Source: an uncultured Bacteroides sp. (GTDB lineage Bacteria > Bacteroidota > Bacteroidia > Bacteroidales > Bacteroidaceae). Taken from it: DNA of 25,343 nucleotides. Below the pieces are notes generated by a model. The model was not told the DNA's origin. It saw only the letters and a list, made by a program, of their open reading frames with translations, and did not search any database. Location: assembly GCA_900766005.1 (NCBI GenBank), contig CAAFTU010000052.1, forward strand, positions 1-25,343, in the 5' to 3' direction. A program made the translations under genes and the position numbers. Position 1 is the first letter of the stretch; every line of letters begins with the position of its first letter. Below are positions 7,928 through 16,535 of this stretch, piece by piece.

Positions 7928-10345
7928 ATGAAAACGAAGAACATGATGATGGCTCTTGTCCTCTTGACGGCAGGAAATGCAGGAGCCGAAGAATTGACAA
8001 AAGACTCTCTGAAAGTAGTGGATATGGAAGAGGTAGTGGTTATTGCTAACCCGAAAGAGAACCGTAAACTCCGCGAATTGCCGGTGGCAGCCACCATCTT
8101 ATCCCAAGAAAACCTGCGTGCCAATCAGGTGAACTCAGTAAAAAGCCTCACAGGGGTAGTACCCAATCTGTTTATCCCCGACTATGGTTCCAAACTGACA
8201 ACCTCCATCTATATCCGCGGCATCGGCTCACGTATCAACACGCCCTCGGTCGGTCTGTATGTAGATAATATCCCCTATATAGACAAATCCGCATTCGATT
8301 TCAATTATGCAGACATCGAGCGGATTGACGTGCTCCGCGGACCGCAGGGAACACTCTACGGACGCAACACCATGGGCGGACTCATCAAGGTGCACACCAA
8401 ATCACCCTTTACTTATCAAGGTACCGATATCCGTATGGGAGCAGGCAGCCACAACCAGTACAATGCTTCGCTCACCCATTATCACCGCATTTCCAATCAG
8501 TTTGCATTCTCTACCGGAGGATTCTACGAATATAACGGAGGCTTCTTTAAAAATGCAGCCAGAAACGGCGAAAAGATAGACAGGAGCCATGCTGGAGGCG
8601 GCCGTGTACGAGCCATCTACCTGCCCACCTCCAACTTGAAAGTAGACATGACGCTGAACTATGAATACAGTGATCAAGGAGGCTATCCCTACCAATATAC
8701 CGGCATCACTCCTTCCGCATTGTCTGATAAGAAAATGACGGAAGATCGTGCGGATTACGTCGGACAGATAGCCTACAACGAACGGAGCAGCTATCGACGC
8801 GGTCTGCTGAATGCCGGTGTAAACCTGGAATACCAGGCACAGCATTTCATTTTGAGCGCTGTCACAGGCTACCAGAACCTGAACGACCGCATGTTCCTGG
8901 ACCAGGACTTCACCGAAAAGGCCATCTACACTTTGGAACAGAAGCAGAAATCCAATACCCTTTCGGAGGAAATCATCTTCAAGTCGAAAGCCAACAAACG
9001 CTGGCAGTGGGCCACCGGTGTCTTCGGCTTATACCAGGCACTCAACACGCGCGGTCCTGTTACCTTTTGGGAAGACGGAGTCAAAAGTGTCATTGAAGGA
9101 AATGTGAACAAAATCTTTGCCGGCATGCCTCCCCAGGTTCCCCAACTGCATTTAGGAGTCAACAACTCCTCGCTCTTGGTCAGCGGTGATTTCGACACCC
9201 CTATCTGGAATGCAGCCATCTTCCACCAGTCGACCCTAAACAATCTTTTTATCAAAGGGCTTTCATTGACTGTAGGTTTACGCTTGGACTACGAAAAAAT
9301 GCACTTGGACTACACATCATTGAGTGACCCTACCGACTTCAACTTCAGCATGAAAAGGAAACCGTCTATGTCGGTAGAAGCCAAAAACTTGTTGGCACAG
9401 GCTGGATATGACGGAAAGATATCCGACGATTATCTGCAACTGCTCCCCCAGTTTGCCTTACAATACGAATGGAAGAAAGGCAACAGCGTATATGCCACCG
9501 CGTCCAAAGGATACCGCTCGGGAGGCTACAACGTACAGATGTTTTCGGATTTAATCAGTGGCAAACTGAAGAACGCGATGATTCAAGCAATCAAAGAAAG
9601 CAAAGAATTCGGTTCTTTTGCATCGATGATTGATCAGTTTATCCCCAAAGACAATGTTCCTGATGTAAAAGAAGCCACGCGCTACAAACCGGAATACTCG
9701 TGGAACTATGAAGTAGGCAGCCACCTCACCCTGTGGGAAGGCAGACTTTGGACCGATCTGTCCGCTTTCTATATGGATATGCACGACCAGCAGATTTCAC
9801 AGTTTGCTGCCAGCGGACTGGGACGTACCACCTTGAATGCCGGAAAGAGCCGTAGCTACGGGGGAGAAATCGCCCTCCGTGCCAGCCTGACGGACGGACT
9901 GAGTATGCATGCCAACTACGGATACACCTACGCCACTTTTACCGACTATGTGGAATATACCAAAGACAAAAACGGTAATTTGCAGGTGAAAGCCGATTAC
10001 AACGGCAAATACATTCCGTTTGTTCCCCAACACACCTTAAACATCGGTGGCGAATACGCCATCAGCTGCCGGCCGAATGCATTTATCAACCGCGTTGTGC
10101 TTCAAGCCAATTACAATGCAGCCGGACGTATTTACTGGACTGAACGGAATGATGTGAGCCAAGCTTTCTACGGCACTCTCAACGGAAGAGTCAATGTAGA
10201 AAAAGGCAATGCCAGCATCAGCTTCTGGGCACGAAATCTGCTCAACAAAGACTATGCAGCCTTCTACTTTGAAACAATGAACAGAGGATTCAAGCAGGAA
10301 GGGCGTCCCATACAATTCGGAGTCGACCTCCGCTGCCGTTTCTAA
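7928..10345 (+). CDS. TonB-dependent outer-membrane receptor
   Basis: Outer-membrane active transporter of 805 residues, probably for an iron complex or similar ligand; the substrate is not determinable here. A signal peptide (residues 1-20, ending AGNAGA) is followed by a TonB-box-like EEVVVIA (35-41), a plug domain (about 44-160) with the signature LRGPQGTLYGRN (136-147), then a 22-strand-type barrel ending in a C-terminal Phe. There is no N-terminal carboxypeptidase-like domain and no SusD partner, so this is a classical FepA/FhuA-like receptor rather than a SusC-type glycan importer. An in-frame TTG at 7877 is an inferior start because it puts 17 charged residues before the signal peptide and coincides with the promoter. 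Control by the upstream LuxR-type protein is inferred. Confidence 0.9.
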   Translation: MKTKNMMMALVLLTAGNAGAEELTKDSLKVVDMEEVVVIANPKENRKLRELPVAATILSQENLRANQVNSVKSLTGVVPNLFIPDYGSKLTTSIYIRGIGSRINTPSVGLYVDNIPYIDKSAFDFNYADIERIDVLRGPQGTLYGRNTMGGLIKVHTKSPFTYQGTDIRMGAGSHNQYNASLTHYHRISNQFAFSTGGFYEYNGGFFKNAARNGEKIDRSHAGGGRVRAIYLPTSNLKVDMTLNYEYSDQGGYPYQYTGITPSALSDKKMTEDRADYVGQIAYNERSSYRRGLLNAGVNLEYQAQHFILSAVTGYQNLNDRMFLDQDFTEKAIYTLEQKQKSNTLSEEIIFKSKANKRWQWATGVFGLYQALNTRGPVTFWEDGVKSVIEGNVNKIFAGMPPQVPQLHLGVNNSSLLVSGDFDTPIWNAAIFHQSTLNNLFIKGLSLTVGLRLDYEKMHLDYTSLSDPTDFNFSMKRKPSMSVEAKNLLAQAGYDGKISDDYLQLLPQFALQYEWKKGNSVYATASKGYRSGGYNVQMFSDLISGKLKNAMIQAIKESKEFGSFASMIDQFIPKDNVPDVKEATRYKPEYSWNYEVGSHLTLWEGRLWTDLSAFYMDMHDQQISQFAASGLGRTTLNAGKSRSYGGEIALRASLTDGLSMHANYGYTYATFTDYVEYTKDKNGNLQVKADYNGKYIPFVPQHTLNIGGEYAISCRPNAFINRVVLQANYNAAGRIYWTERNDVSQAFYGTLNGRVNVEKGNASISFWARNLLNKDYAAFYFETMNRGFKQEGRPIQFGVDLRCRF

Positions 10346-10374
10346 ACTCATAGCCACCTATAATTGTTAGAACG

Positions 10375-10416
10375 AATCAGCCTCGCCACAAGAAACAATC
10401 TGTAGCGAGGCTGATT
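10375..10416. terminator. Bidirectional terminator between the TonB receptor and GNAT genes
   Basis: Perfect 12-bp arms AATCAGCCTCGC (10375-10386) and GCGAGGCTGATT (10405-10416) around an 18-nt loop lie between convergent genes. U-rich tails on both sides are modest. Confidence 0.75.
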
Positions 10417-10434
10417 TCATTTAAAAAGAGAATA

Positions 10435-10923
10435 CTATATCGTTTTCTGAAAAGCAATCCGTTCCGTACCATTCTTCACTATAATAATCCCGCAACGCTG
10501 AAAGCCATGCTTCTCCAAGATATGCTGCATCACTTGATTATCCTGATGTGTATCCACCCGAATATTACCGATTTGTCGGAAAGCCCAATCCAAGCAAGTA
10601 TCCGATATTCCTTTCTGAATGCCATTCGTCGCCAGCCGGTGCACGACTCCATACGGTTCATCATTCAGCCAAGCCCCCTCATAAATCCGTGCATAAGTAG
10701 GGTCTTCTCCGACAATGAAACAAAACGTACCTAACAGGGTACCTTGATCATCTACACACACATAACTATGTCCATCTTCTATTTCTTGTCGGATAAATTC
10801 CGCAGAAGGATACCCGTTAATCCATTGATGGGCATTACCTGTGGCCTGCATAAAAGTACGGGCCTTTTCATACATCTCCATTAACAACGGAAGTTCTTCC
10901 AAGCAAGTCAGTCTGATATTCAT
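10435..10923 (-). CDS. GNAT-family N-acetyltransferase
   Basis: 162-residue predicted acetyl-CoA-dependent acetyltransferase. The fold is recognised from the order of elements: an N-terminal helix region, VCVDDQGTLLGTFCFIVG for the beta-2/3 strands, then a helix and the characteristic end IRVDTHQDNQVMQHILEKHGF (split around residues 125-147), typical of the C-terminal GNAT motif. Acceptor substrate unknown. A longer frame adds 14 residues but overlaps the upstream gene; ATG 10923 (MNIRLTC) is chosen and leaves 22 nt to the zinc-ribbon gene. It is last in the metA operon and ends at a strong bidirectional hairpin. Confidence 0.85.
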   Translation of the reverse strand: MNIRLTCLEELPLLMEMYEKARTFMQATGNAHQWINGYPSAEFIRQEIEDGHSYVCVDDQGTLLGTFCFIVGEDPTYARIYEGAWLNDEPYGVVHRLATNGIQKGISDTCLDWAFRQIGNIRVDTHQDNQVMQHILEKHGFQRCGIIIVKNGTERIAFQKTI

Positions 10924-10945
10924 TGAAAAACACGATGAGTTAAAA

Positions 10946-11986
10946 CTATTTATTAATAGCACCACAATAGGGACATTGGCCTTTCTCCTTTATTTTTTCG
11001 CCACAATTACCACAGCGGAAAAGATATTTTCCTGAACTGCAGACCATCTTTTTGAAGCAGAAATACACGAAAAGGAGAAAGAACAGATAACCTACATAAA
11101 AGTGCACTGTAAAAATAAAAAAGAAATAGATAAAAATGCACGCACAAACCAGTCCGAGCAGATAAAAAAGAGCCGTTTCAGGAAGCAGCAGACGAAACAG
11201 ATCATCTACTACTGCCAAAAATACAATCAGAAAAAGCCAGATGCTTGATAAAAAGACAGCAAGAACCCAAGGAACTCCCCAAGGCGAGAGCGTAGGGTTA
11301 AAATAGAAATGTTCCCAGGTTTCAGGCACAAAAACTTGCATAGACTCATACAAAGTGGCACTGAATGCCATCAGCAGACAAAGACAGAGAGGGTAAATAC
11401 TGTCAATGTCATTATAATAAACCAGCTTCAACTGCTTGAGCCAAATGGCCCGAATCAGATAGGCCCCTATAAACAAGACCAAGATAGCGATGAAATAAGA
11501 AACATGCGTACGGCTAAACAGGTAAATGACCTGCGAGATGCTATCGGCAGGAACAAAAGAATGTTTCAAATCCGACTCCCGTATCCAGCCCTGTTCCTCC
11601 TGTGTATGAGCCAGTTTTACCCAAATACTATCCACCGTATCGGCCGGATGAACAGCAAACTCGGCTACCACCACCCGATCACCTTGATAAAGCGAAATAT
11701 AGGTGTCTTTAATGGGCGGACAAACCAAAGAAACAGAATCGGCCATTACTTCCAGATTCGTGTTCCATGTATAATGTCGCTCATACAGATAACGCAAAGA
11801 ATCCTTTGTCTTTTCCGGCAAATCTGCGGAAGAGAGATCAGGACGGGGATAATGGCAAGCAGACAAAAGGAATAAAATGGCCAACAGACACACCATAGAA
11901 GCGAGGGGAACCGCCATTCCCCATCGGCATACGGCACTCTTCCCCCCTCCTACATGCAATAAAAAGTGTCTGTTTGGCTTCCTCAT
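10946..11986 (-). CDS. Membrane lipoprotein with SH3-like segment, TM helices and C-terminal zinc ribbon
   Basis: 346-residue membrane protein of unknown function. The N-terminus has a signal with lipobox LLSAC (Cys44), so it is probably a lipoprotein. A soluble region (about 45-150) includes SLYQGDRVVV and EEQGWIRESDL, reminiscent of a bacterial SH3 fold. About five hydrophobic helices follow (around residues 160-315) and a Cys4 zinc ribbon closes it (Cys325, 328, 338, 341; FRCGNCGEK and CPYCGAINK). An odd number of helices would put the soluble domain outside and the ribbon in the cytoplasm. Start: the longer frame overlaps the U32 gene by 37 nt; the ATG at 11986 overlaps its TGA as ATGA and is preferred. 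The role is not known; the zinc ribbon and operon link are the only clues. Confidence 0.75.
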   Translation of the reverse strand: MRKPNRHFLLHVGGGKSAVCRWGMAVPLASMVCLLAILFLLSACHYPRPDLSSADLPEKTKDSLRYLYERHYTWNTNLEVMADSVSLVCPPIKDTYISLYQGDRVVVAEFAVHPADTVDSIWVKLAHTQEEQGWIRESDLKHSFVPADSISQVIYLFSRTHVSYFIAILVLFIGAYLIRAIWLKQLKLVYYNDIDSIYPLCLCLLMAFSATLYESMQVFVPETWEHFYFNPTLSPWGVPWVLAVFLSSIWLFLIVFLAVVDDLFRLLLPETALFYLLGLVCACIFIYFFFIFTVHFYVGYLFFLLFVYFCFKKMVCSSGKYLFRCGNCGEKIKEKGQCPYCGAINK

Positions 11987-13809
11987 TCCGCAACAACCTT
12001 CATCTGACAATACTTGCAATCAAAATCCAGCCGGAAACGCTTGCCATCGTTGGATAACAAGTAATAAGGCTCCTGATAGGGCGAACGCACCCGGTGATGT
12101 ACCGGACACCATCCCATACTGTAACGAATACAATGCTTGCAGAACATCAATACCGCTTCTTCTACCGGCTCTTTTTCGTAGGCCATCGCTATGCGCTGCA
12201 CCCCGTGATCATGATAAAACGAAGCCGCCCGGGTATTCATTACATTTCCCAGATAAGACAGCGTGGTTTGAGGAAAAGCATGCTGAGTAGACTTCCACAC
12301 AGCAATTTCCCTGCGGTAATTGATTTTACGGGCAGTCAGCAACTGATCAACCGCCTGTCGACGGAAGTCAGCCAGCACCGAAGCAGGGAGAAACCAGTTC
12401 TGAGCAAACGAAACAGTCACCTCACGAGCTTCAAAAGGCGTGTTGCCCAATTTGGCCAGCTGCGTTTTCAGATTATCAGTCTGCGGAGTACGGGCCAGTT
12501 CCTTCTCACGCGGAAGCGTCAACGACACACGGTTATTGTCCTCATCCGTCAGTGTCAGTGAAAAACCGAACTCATTGTCGGACAGGAGCAAGTCTACAGC
12601 CAGTTTACGTTCAGCCGATTTCCGGCCCAGAACCCGTTCGAACTCCTGATCATAGTTGCGATACAAAAGCGTACGCGGCTTGACACGCGGCATTTCCTGC
12701 GGATAAAGCTTGTTGCCGTCCACCCGGTTCACACGGAATCCCTGCAAACGTCCTTGCTCATCCATATAACACACCCCATCGCCATTATGAAACGACTTCA
12801 GTCCGGCCACTGTAAGGTAATTGCCCCGCACTTCCTTTACAGTACCCATCTCCTCTCCTAGCGACTTGGGAGTGTCGAACGAAAAGATATCTTTATCACG
12901 CCCGTGCAGAAAATAATGAGTAAAGCCACGGCTGAAACTCTTGTCGAGCTGCGGTTTGAATTCATACCGGCTCGTACCCGACGAAGCCCGTCTATATTCC
13001 GGACGGCGGGCAAAGATAGCATCCAGTTTCTGACGATAAGCCGCTGTCACATTCTTCACATACGAAACATCCTTCAAGCGCCCCTCAATCTTAAACGAAG
13101 AGGCACCGGCATCAAGCAGCTGCTCCAGCTCGTCGCTCTGATTCATGTCTTTCAAGGAAAGCAGGTGCTTGTCCCTCACAATCACTTTCCCGTCTGCATC
13201 CACCAAGCTGAAAGGCAGCCGGCAGAACTGGGCACATTCCCCCCGGTTGGCACTACGTCCAAAACAAGCCTGACTGACATAACACTGACCACTGTAGCTC
13301 ACACACAATGCTCCGTGCACAAAAACTTCCAAAGGAGTTTCCGGACAAGCAGCATGTATCTTGGCTATCTCGCGCAGCGACAGTTCACGGGCCAGCACAA
13401 CCTGACGGAATCCGGCTTCCCAAAGAAACTTTACCTTCTCCGGAGTACGGTTGTCCATCTGCGTACTAGCATGAAGAGGAATAGGCGGAAGATTGAGCTT
13501 GGTAATCCCCATATCCTGCACAATCAATGCATCCACCCCTATCCGGTAAAGAGCCTGTATCATCTCCTCCGTCTCCTTGAGTTCCTCTTCCTTCAGAATG
13601 GTATTGACCGTCACATAAATACGGGCATTATACAAATGTGCATACTGCACCAGCGCTTCAATATCTTCCAGCGAATTGACAGCAGCTGCACGGGCACCGA
13701 ACTTCGGGGCACCGATATACACCGCATCCGCTCCATGATTGATGGCTTCCATGCCACATTCCAAATTCTTTGCCGGAGCCAGCAGTTCTATTTTACGTTG
13801 TTTTATCAT
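11983..13809 (-). CDS. U32-family peptidase / collagenase-like protein
   Basis: 608-residue member of peptidase family U32. LLAPAKNLECGMEAINHGADAVYIG is the N-terminal region (residues 9-33), and the family signature EVFVHGALCVSYSGQC lies at 161-176, with further Cys at 182, 192 and 196 (GECAQFCRLPF). The C-terminal part adds FCKHC, GWCPVHH and CKYC, suggesting a second metal site. Several U32 relatives (RlhA, TrhP) are tRNA or rRNA hydroxylases with an iron-sulphur cluster, so 'peptidase' may be a misnomer; which applies here is unknown. It starts with ATG at 13809, overlapping the metA stop (ATGA), and is translationally coupled to the next gene the same way. It is longer than the roughly 450-residue core of simple U32 proteins. 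Confidence 0.88.
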   Translation of the reverse strand: MIKQRKIELLAPAKNLECGMEAINHGADAVYIGAPKFGARAAAVNSLEDIEALVQYAHLYNARIYVTVNTILKEEELKETEEMIQALYRIGVDALIVQDMGITKLNLPPIPLHASTQMDNRTPEKVKFLWEAGFRQVVLARELSLREIAKIHAACPETPLEVFVHGALCVSYSGQCYVSQACFGRSANRGECAQFCRLPFSLVDADGKVIVRDKHLLSLKDMNQSDELEQLLDAGASSFKIEGRLKDVSYVKNVTAAYRQKLDAIFARRPEYRRASSGTSRYEFKPQLDKSFSRGFTHYFLHGRDKDIFSFDTPKSLGEEMGTVKEVRGNYLTVAGLKSFHNGDGVCYMDEQGRLQGFRVNRVDGNKLYPQEMPRVKPRTLLYRNYDQEFERVLGRKSAERKLAVDLLLSDNEFGFSLTLTDEDNNRVSLTLPREKELARTPQTDNLKTQLAKLGNTPFEAREVTVSFAQNWFLPASVLADFRRQAVDQLLTARKINYRREIAVWKSTQHAFPQTTLSYLGNVMNTRAASFYHDHGVQRIAMAYEKEPVEEAVLMFCKHCIRYSMGWCPVHHRVRSPYQEPYYLLSNDGKRFRLDFDCKYCQMKVVAE

Positions 13810-14723
13810 CGAATGTCGTTAATATTGTAAGGAGTTTCCTGATAAACGAAATAATTCAGCCAATTGGAGAACAGCAAGTTGGCATGGGCACGCCAACGCA
13901 CAAACGGACCCTTGTCTGGATCATCATCCACGTAATAATTGCGGGGAATCTCAATCGGCAATCCCTTGGAAAGATCACGGCGGTATTCCGTATCCAACGT
14001 ATAAGGAGAATATTCAGAATGGCCGGTCACAAAAAACTCACGGCCGCCGCGTGCCATCACCATATACACACCGGCATCATCCGACTCTGAAAGCAGCGTC
14101 AGCTCCGGCTTGCGGAGAATGTCCTCCCGGCGGATCTCCGTGTGACGGCTATGAGGAACATAGAACTCATCATCAAATCCGCGGAAAATAGGCTGATAAG
14201 GCAATAGCACCCGATGCTTAAAAATACCGAACATCTTCTTCTCCAACGGATATTTCGGAATGCCGTAATGATGATACAATCCCGCCTGAGCCGCCCAGCA
14301 GATATACAACGTAGAAGTGACGTGCGTACGGGCCCAATTGAATATTTCCGTAATCTCATCCCAATAAGTCACTTCCTTAAAATCCATCTGCTCCACAGGG
14401 GCTCCGGTGATAATCATGCCGTCATATTTTTCATGACGCATGTCCTCAAAATCCGTATAGAATGCCTTCATGTGCTCTATCGGCGTATTTTTGGATGTAT
14501 GACTTTTGATTTTCATGAAAGAAATCTCCACCTGAAGCGGCGTATTGGAAAGCAGACGCACCAAATCAGTTTCCGTTGTAATCTTCAACGGCATCAAGTT
14601 CAATATCACGATCCGCAACGGACGGATATCCTGCCGCGTAGCACGGGAAGAATCAATGACAAAAATGTTCTCCTCCTTAAGTAACTCTATCGCAGGCAGC
14701 TTATCTGGTAAATTTAAAGGCAT
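13806..14723 (-). CDS. metA: Homoserine O-acyltransferase, probably O-acetyltransferase
   Basis: First committed step of Met synthesis: acyl-CoA plus homoserine. Class I glutamine amidotransferase-like fold, 305 residues, typical length. Catalytic Cys142 lies in YICWAAQAGLY; His235 and Glu237 lie in TGHSEY. Residue 111 is Glu in ITGAPVEQMDF. In this family Glu at that position marks acetyl-CoA use and Gly marks succinyl-CoA use (as in the E. coli enzyme), so acetyl transfer is predicted and the label 'succinyltransferase' would be misleading; this rests on recalled family knowledge. The gene is first in a four-gene minus-strand operon and overlaps the U32 start by 4 nt. A TACTTTTG promoter box lies 29 nt upstream. 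Confidence 0.94.
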   Translation of the reverse strand: MPLNLPDKLPAIELLKEENIFVIDSSRATRQDIRPLRIVILNLMPLKITTETDLVRLLSNTPLQVEISFMKIKSHTSKNTPIEHMKAFYTDFEDMRHEKYDGMIITGAPVEQMDFKEVTYWDEITEIFNWARTHVTSTLYICWAAQAGLYHHYGIPKYPLEKKMFGIFKHRVLLPYQPIFRGFDDEFYVPHSRHTEIRREDILRKPELTLLSESDDAGVYMVMARGGREFFVTGHSEYSPYTLDTEYRRDLSKGLPIEIPRNYYVDDDPDKGPFVRWRAHANLLFSNWLNYFVYQETPYNINDIR

Positions 14724-14751
14724 ATGCGCTATATCTTAATAATTTTGAGCA

Positions 14752-14759
14752 CAAAAGTA
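14752..14759 (-). promoter_or_regulatory. Candidate metA -7 promoter element
   Basis: TACTTTTG on the minus strand fits TAnnTTTG and lies 29 nt upstream of the metA ATG. No clear -33 element was found at 19-21 bp. Confidence 0.5.
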
Positions 14760-14856
14760 CGAAAAATATGCCACAAACAGCGCGATTGCTTATTTAGAAG
14801 ACGTACAAATTAAGTCAATTTAATCTCAGAAAAATACAACGAATCAATAAAAGCCT

Positions 14857-14864
14857 TATTTTTG
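14857..14864 (+). promoter_or_regulatory. Candidate ferredoxin -7 promoter element
   Basis: TATTTTTG matches TAnnTTTG, 40 nt before the ferredoxin ATG. No clear -33 TTTG at standard spacing. Confidence 0.45.
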
Positions 14865-14903
14865 CCGAAGTAATTAGTACTAATAATTTAAAATTTAACG
14901 AAA

Positions 14904-15074
14904 ATGGCTTACGTAATTAGTGACGATTGTATTGCTTGCGGAACTTGTATCGACGAGTGTCCGGTAGAAGCTATCTCTGAAGGTGATATCTATTCTATCA
15001 ACCCGGATTTGTGTACAGAATGTGGAACTTGCGCTGACGTTTGTCCGTCTGAAGCTATCCACCCGGCTGAATAA
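14904..15074 (+). CDS. 2[4Fe-4S] ferredoxin
   Basis: A 56-residue electron carrier. It has two complete cluster motifs: CIACGTCIDECP (Cys9, 12, 15, 19) and CTECGTCADVCP (Cys37, 40, 43, 47), separated by the usual spacer, so it is a clostridial-type bacterial ferredoxin acting in the cytoplasm as a low-potential electron donor or acceptor. The N-terminal MAYVISDDC is standard for the family. Codon choice is unusually uniform (many GCT, GTA, GAA), consistent with high expression. It has its own promoter box and a strong terminator, and is divergent from metA. Physiological partners cannot be deduced. Confidence 0.95.
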   Translation: MAYVISDDCIACGTCIDECPVEAISEGDIYSINPDLCTECGTCADVCPSEAIHPAE

Positions 15075-15096
15075 TACAATCTAAAGAAAAAGGTAT

Positions 15097-15131
15097 AGGC
15101 TGCTTTCCATTCGGGAGGCAGCCTTTTTTTT
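15097..15131 (+). terminator. Strong terminator after the ferredoxin gene
   Basis: A 12-bp stem (AGGCTGCTTTCC pairing with GGGAGGCAGCCT, two G-U pairs) with a 4-nt ATTC loop is followed by an unbroken run of T. Textbook intrinsic terminator. Confidence 0.9.
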
Positions 15132-15175
15132 ATCGAAATATCTGCACCCAAGCACTCCTGCCTCACGCCGAAGTA

Positions 15176-15221
15176 TAAAAAAACAGAGGCCATCCTTCAT
15201 TTAACGGGAGACAGCCTCTGT
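15176..15221 (-). terminator. Terminator of the aminotransferase gene
   Basis: On the minus strand ACAGAGGC and GCCTCTGT (8-bp perfect arms) are followed by a 7-T run. The gene's stop codon is 39 nt upstream. A second weaker dyad, ATCCGAT/ATCGGAT (15230-15253), lies between. Confidence 0.85.
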
Positions 15222-15259
15222 ATAATGGAATCCGATGCACTCAGGTATCGGATGTAGAT

Positions 15260-16453
15260 TTATTTCAATTTAGCCAACGCTTCCTTGATACGGCGAATAG
15301 CCTCAACGATATTTTCATCACTTGTAGCGTAGCTCATACGGATACACTCAGGAGCACCGAATGAAGCACCGCCAACGCAAGCCACGTGAGCCTCTTCGAG
15401 CAGATACATAGCCAAGTCATCCGAGTTGGCAATCGTGCGTTCACCGCAGCTCTTACCGAAGAATGAGTCACATTTGGGGAACAGGTAGAAAGCACCTTGC
15501 GGCACATTCACTTCGAATCCCGGCACTTCCTTTGCCAGCTTCACAATCAAGTCACGGCGACGTTGGAAAGCCTTCTGCATTTCCTTCACCGGTTCCTGCG
15601 AACCAGTATAAGCAGCTTCAGCAGCCTTCTGAGATACAGAACACGGACCTGATGTATACTGACCCTGCAGTTTGTTGCAAGCCTTCACCAGCCATTCCGG
15701 TCCGGCTACGAAACCAATTCTCCATCCAGTCATAGCATATGCCTTCGATACACCGTTCACAATCACCGTACGTTCCTTCATTTCCGGGAACTGAGCGATA
15801 CTCTGGTGCTCGCCGATGTAATTGATATGCTCATAAATCTCATCAGCAATCACAATCACCTGCGGATGTTTAGCCAGCACAGCCACCAGACCTGCCAGCT
15901 CTTCCTTAGAGTAAACCGAACCTGTCGGGTTGGAAGGAGAACACAGAATCAGCACCTTCGTCTTCGGAGTGATAGCAGCTTCCAGCTGTTCGGGTGTAAT
16001 CTTGAAATCCTGCTCGATACCTGCAGAAACAATCACCGGTGTACCCTCAGCCATTTTCACCATTTCAGGATAGCTCACCCAATAAGGAGCAGGCACAATC
16101 ACTTCGTCTCCCGGATTCACCAATACCAGAATAGCGTTACAAACCGACTGCTTAGCACCATTGGCGCAAGAAATCTGAGCGGCTGTATATTCAAGACCGT
16201 TTTCATTCTTCAGTTTTTCAACAATAGCATTACGCAAAGCCGGATAACCCGGAACGGGAGAATAACGAGAGAAGTTTTCATCTATCGCTTTTTTCGCAGC
16301 TTCTTTGATGTGATCGGGTGTGTTGAAATCGGGTTCCCCTACACTCAAGTTGATCACATCTACCCCTTGAGCTTTAAGTTCGCTACTCTTCTGCGACATA
16401 GCCAGCGTCGCCGATGGCGACAAACTGTTCAAACGATCTGACAATTGATTCAT
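15260..16453 (-). CDS. Class I PLP-dependent aminotransferase (aspartate aminotransferase family)
   Basis: 397-residue fold type I transaminase of the subgroup that includes AspB/AspC-like enzymes; likely transfers an amino group between Asp or another amino acid and 2-oxoglutarate. The PLP lysine is Lys237 in NGVSKAYAMTGWRIG; SPSNPTGSVY (172-181) and ADEIYEHI (203-210) are the conserved binding motifs. N-terminal SERxxxLSPSATLAM-like sequence is typical. Substrate specificity (Asp, aromatic, or other) is not settled by these motifs, so no symbol is given. The gene has its own terminator; 82 nt separate it from ribBA upstream, which could include a promoter, and cotranscription is uncertain. 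Confidence 0.92.
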   Translation of the reverse strand: MNQLSDRLNSLSPSATLAMSQKSSELKAQGVDVINLSVGEPDFNTPDHIKEAAKKAIDENFSRYSPVPGYPALRNAIVEKLKNENGLEYTAAQISCANGAKQSVCNAILVLVNPGDEVIVPAPYWVSYPEMVKMAEGTPVIVSAGIEQDFKITPEQLEAAITPKTKVLILCSPSNPTGSVYSKEELAGLVAVLAKHPQVIVIADEIYEHINYIGEHQSIAQFPEMKERTVIVNGVSKAYAMTGWRIGFVAGPEWLVKACNKLQGQYTSGPCSVSQKAAEAAYTGSQEPVKEMQKAFQRRRDLIVKLAKEVPGFEVNVPQGAFYLFPKCDSFFGKSCGERTIANSDDLAMYLLEEAHVACVGGASFGAPECIRMSYATSDENIVEAIRRIKEALAKLK

Positions 16454-16535
16454 TTTATACCTGTTTATTTGTTTTTATGTGAAAATTGTTGCAAAATAAA
16501 CGACAATATTCGATATATGAAAATAAATCGGACAA

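Noticed and set aside
12904..13830. 308-codon plus-strand ORF opposite the U32 gene
   Set aside because: Antisense shadow of a conserved gene, without a recognisable domain.
14990..15193. 67-codon minus-strand ORF across the ferredoxin and its terminator
   Set aside because: It runs through a strong terminator and the antisense of the ferredoxin; no family.
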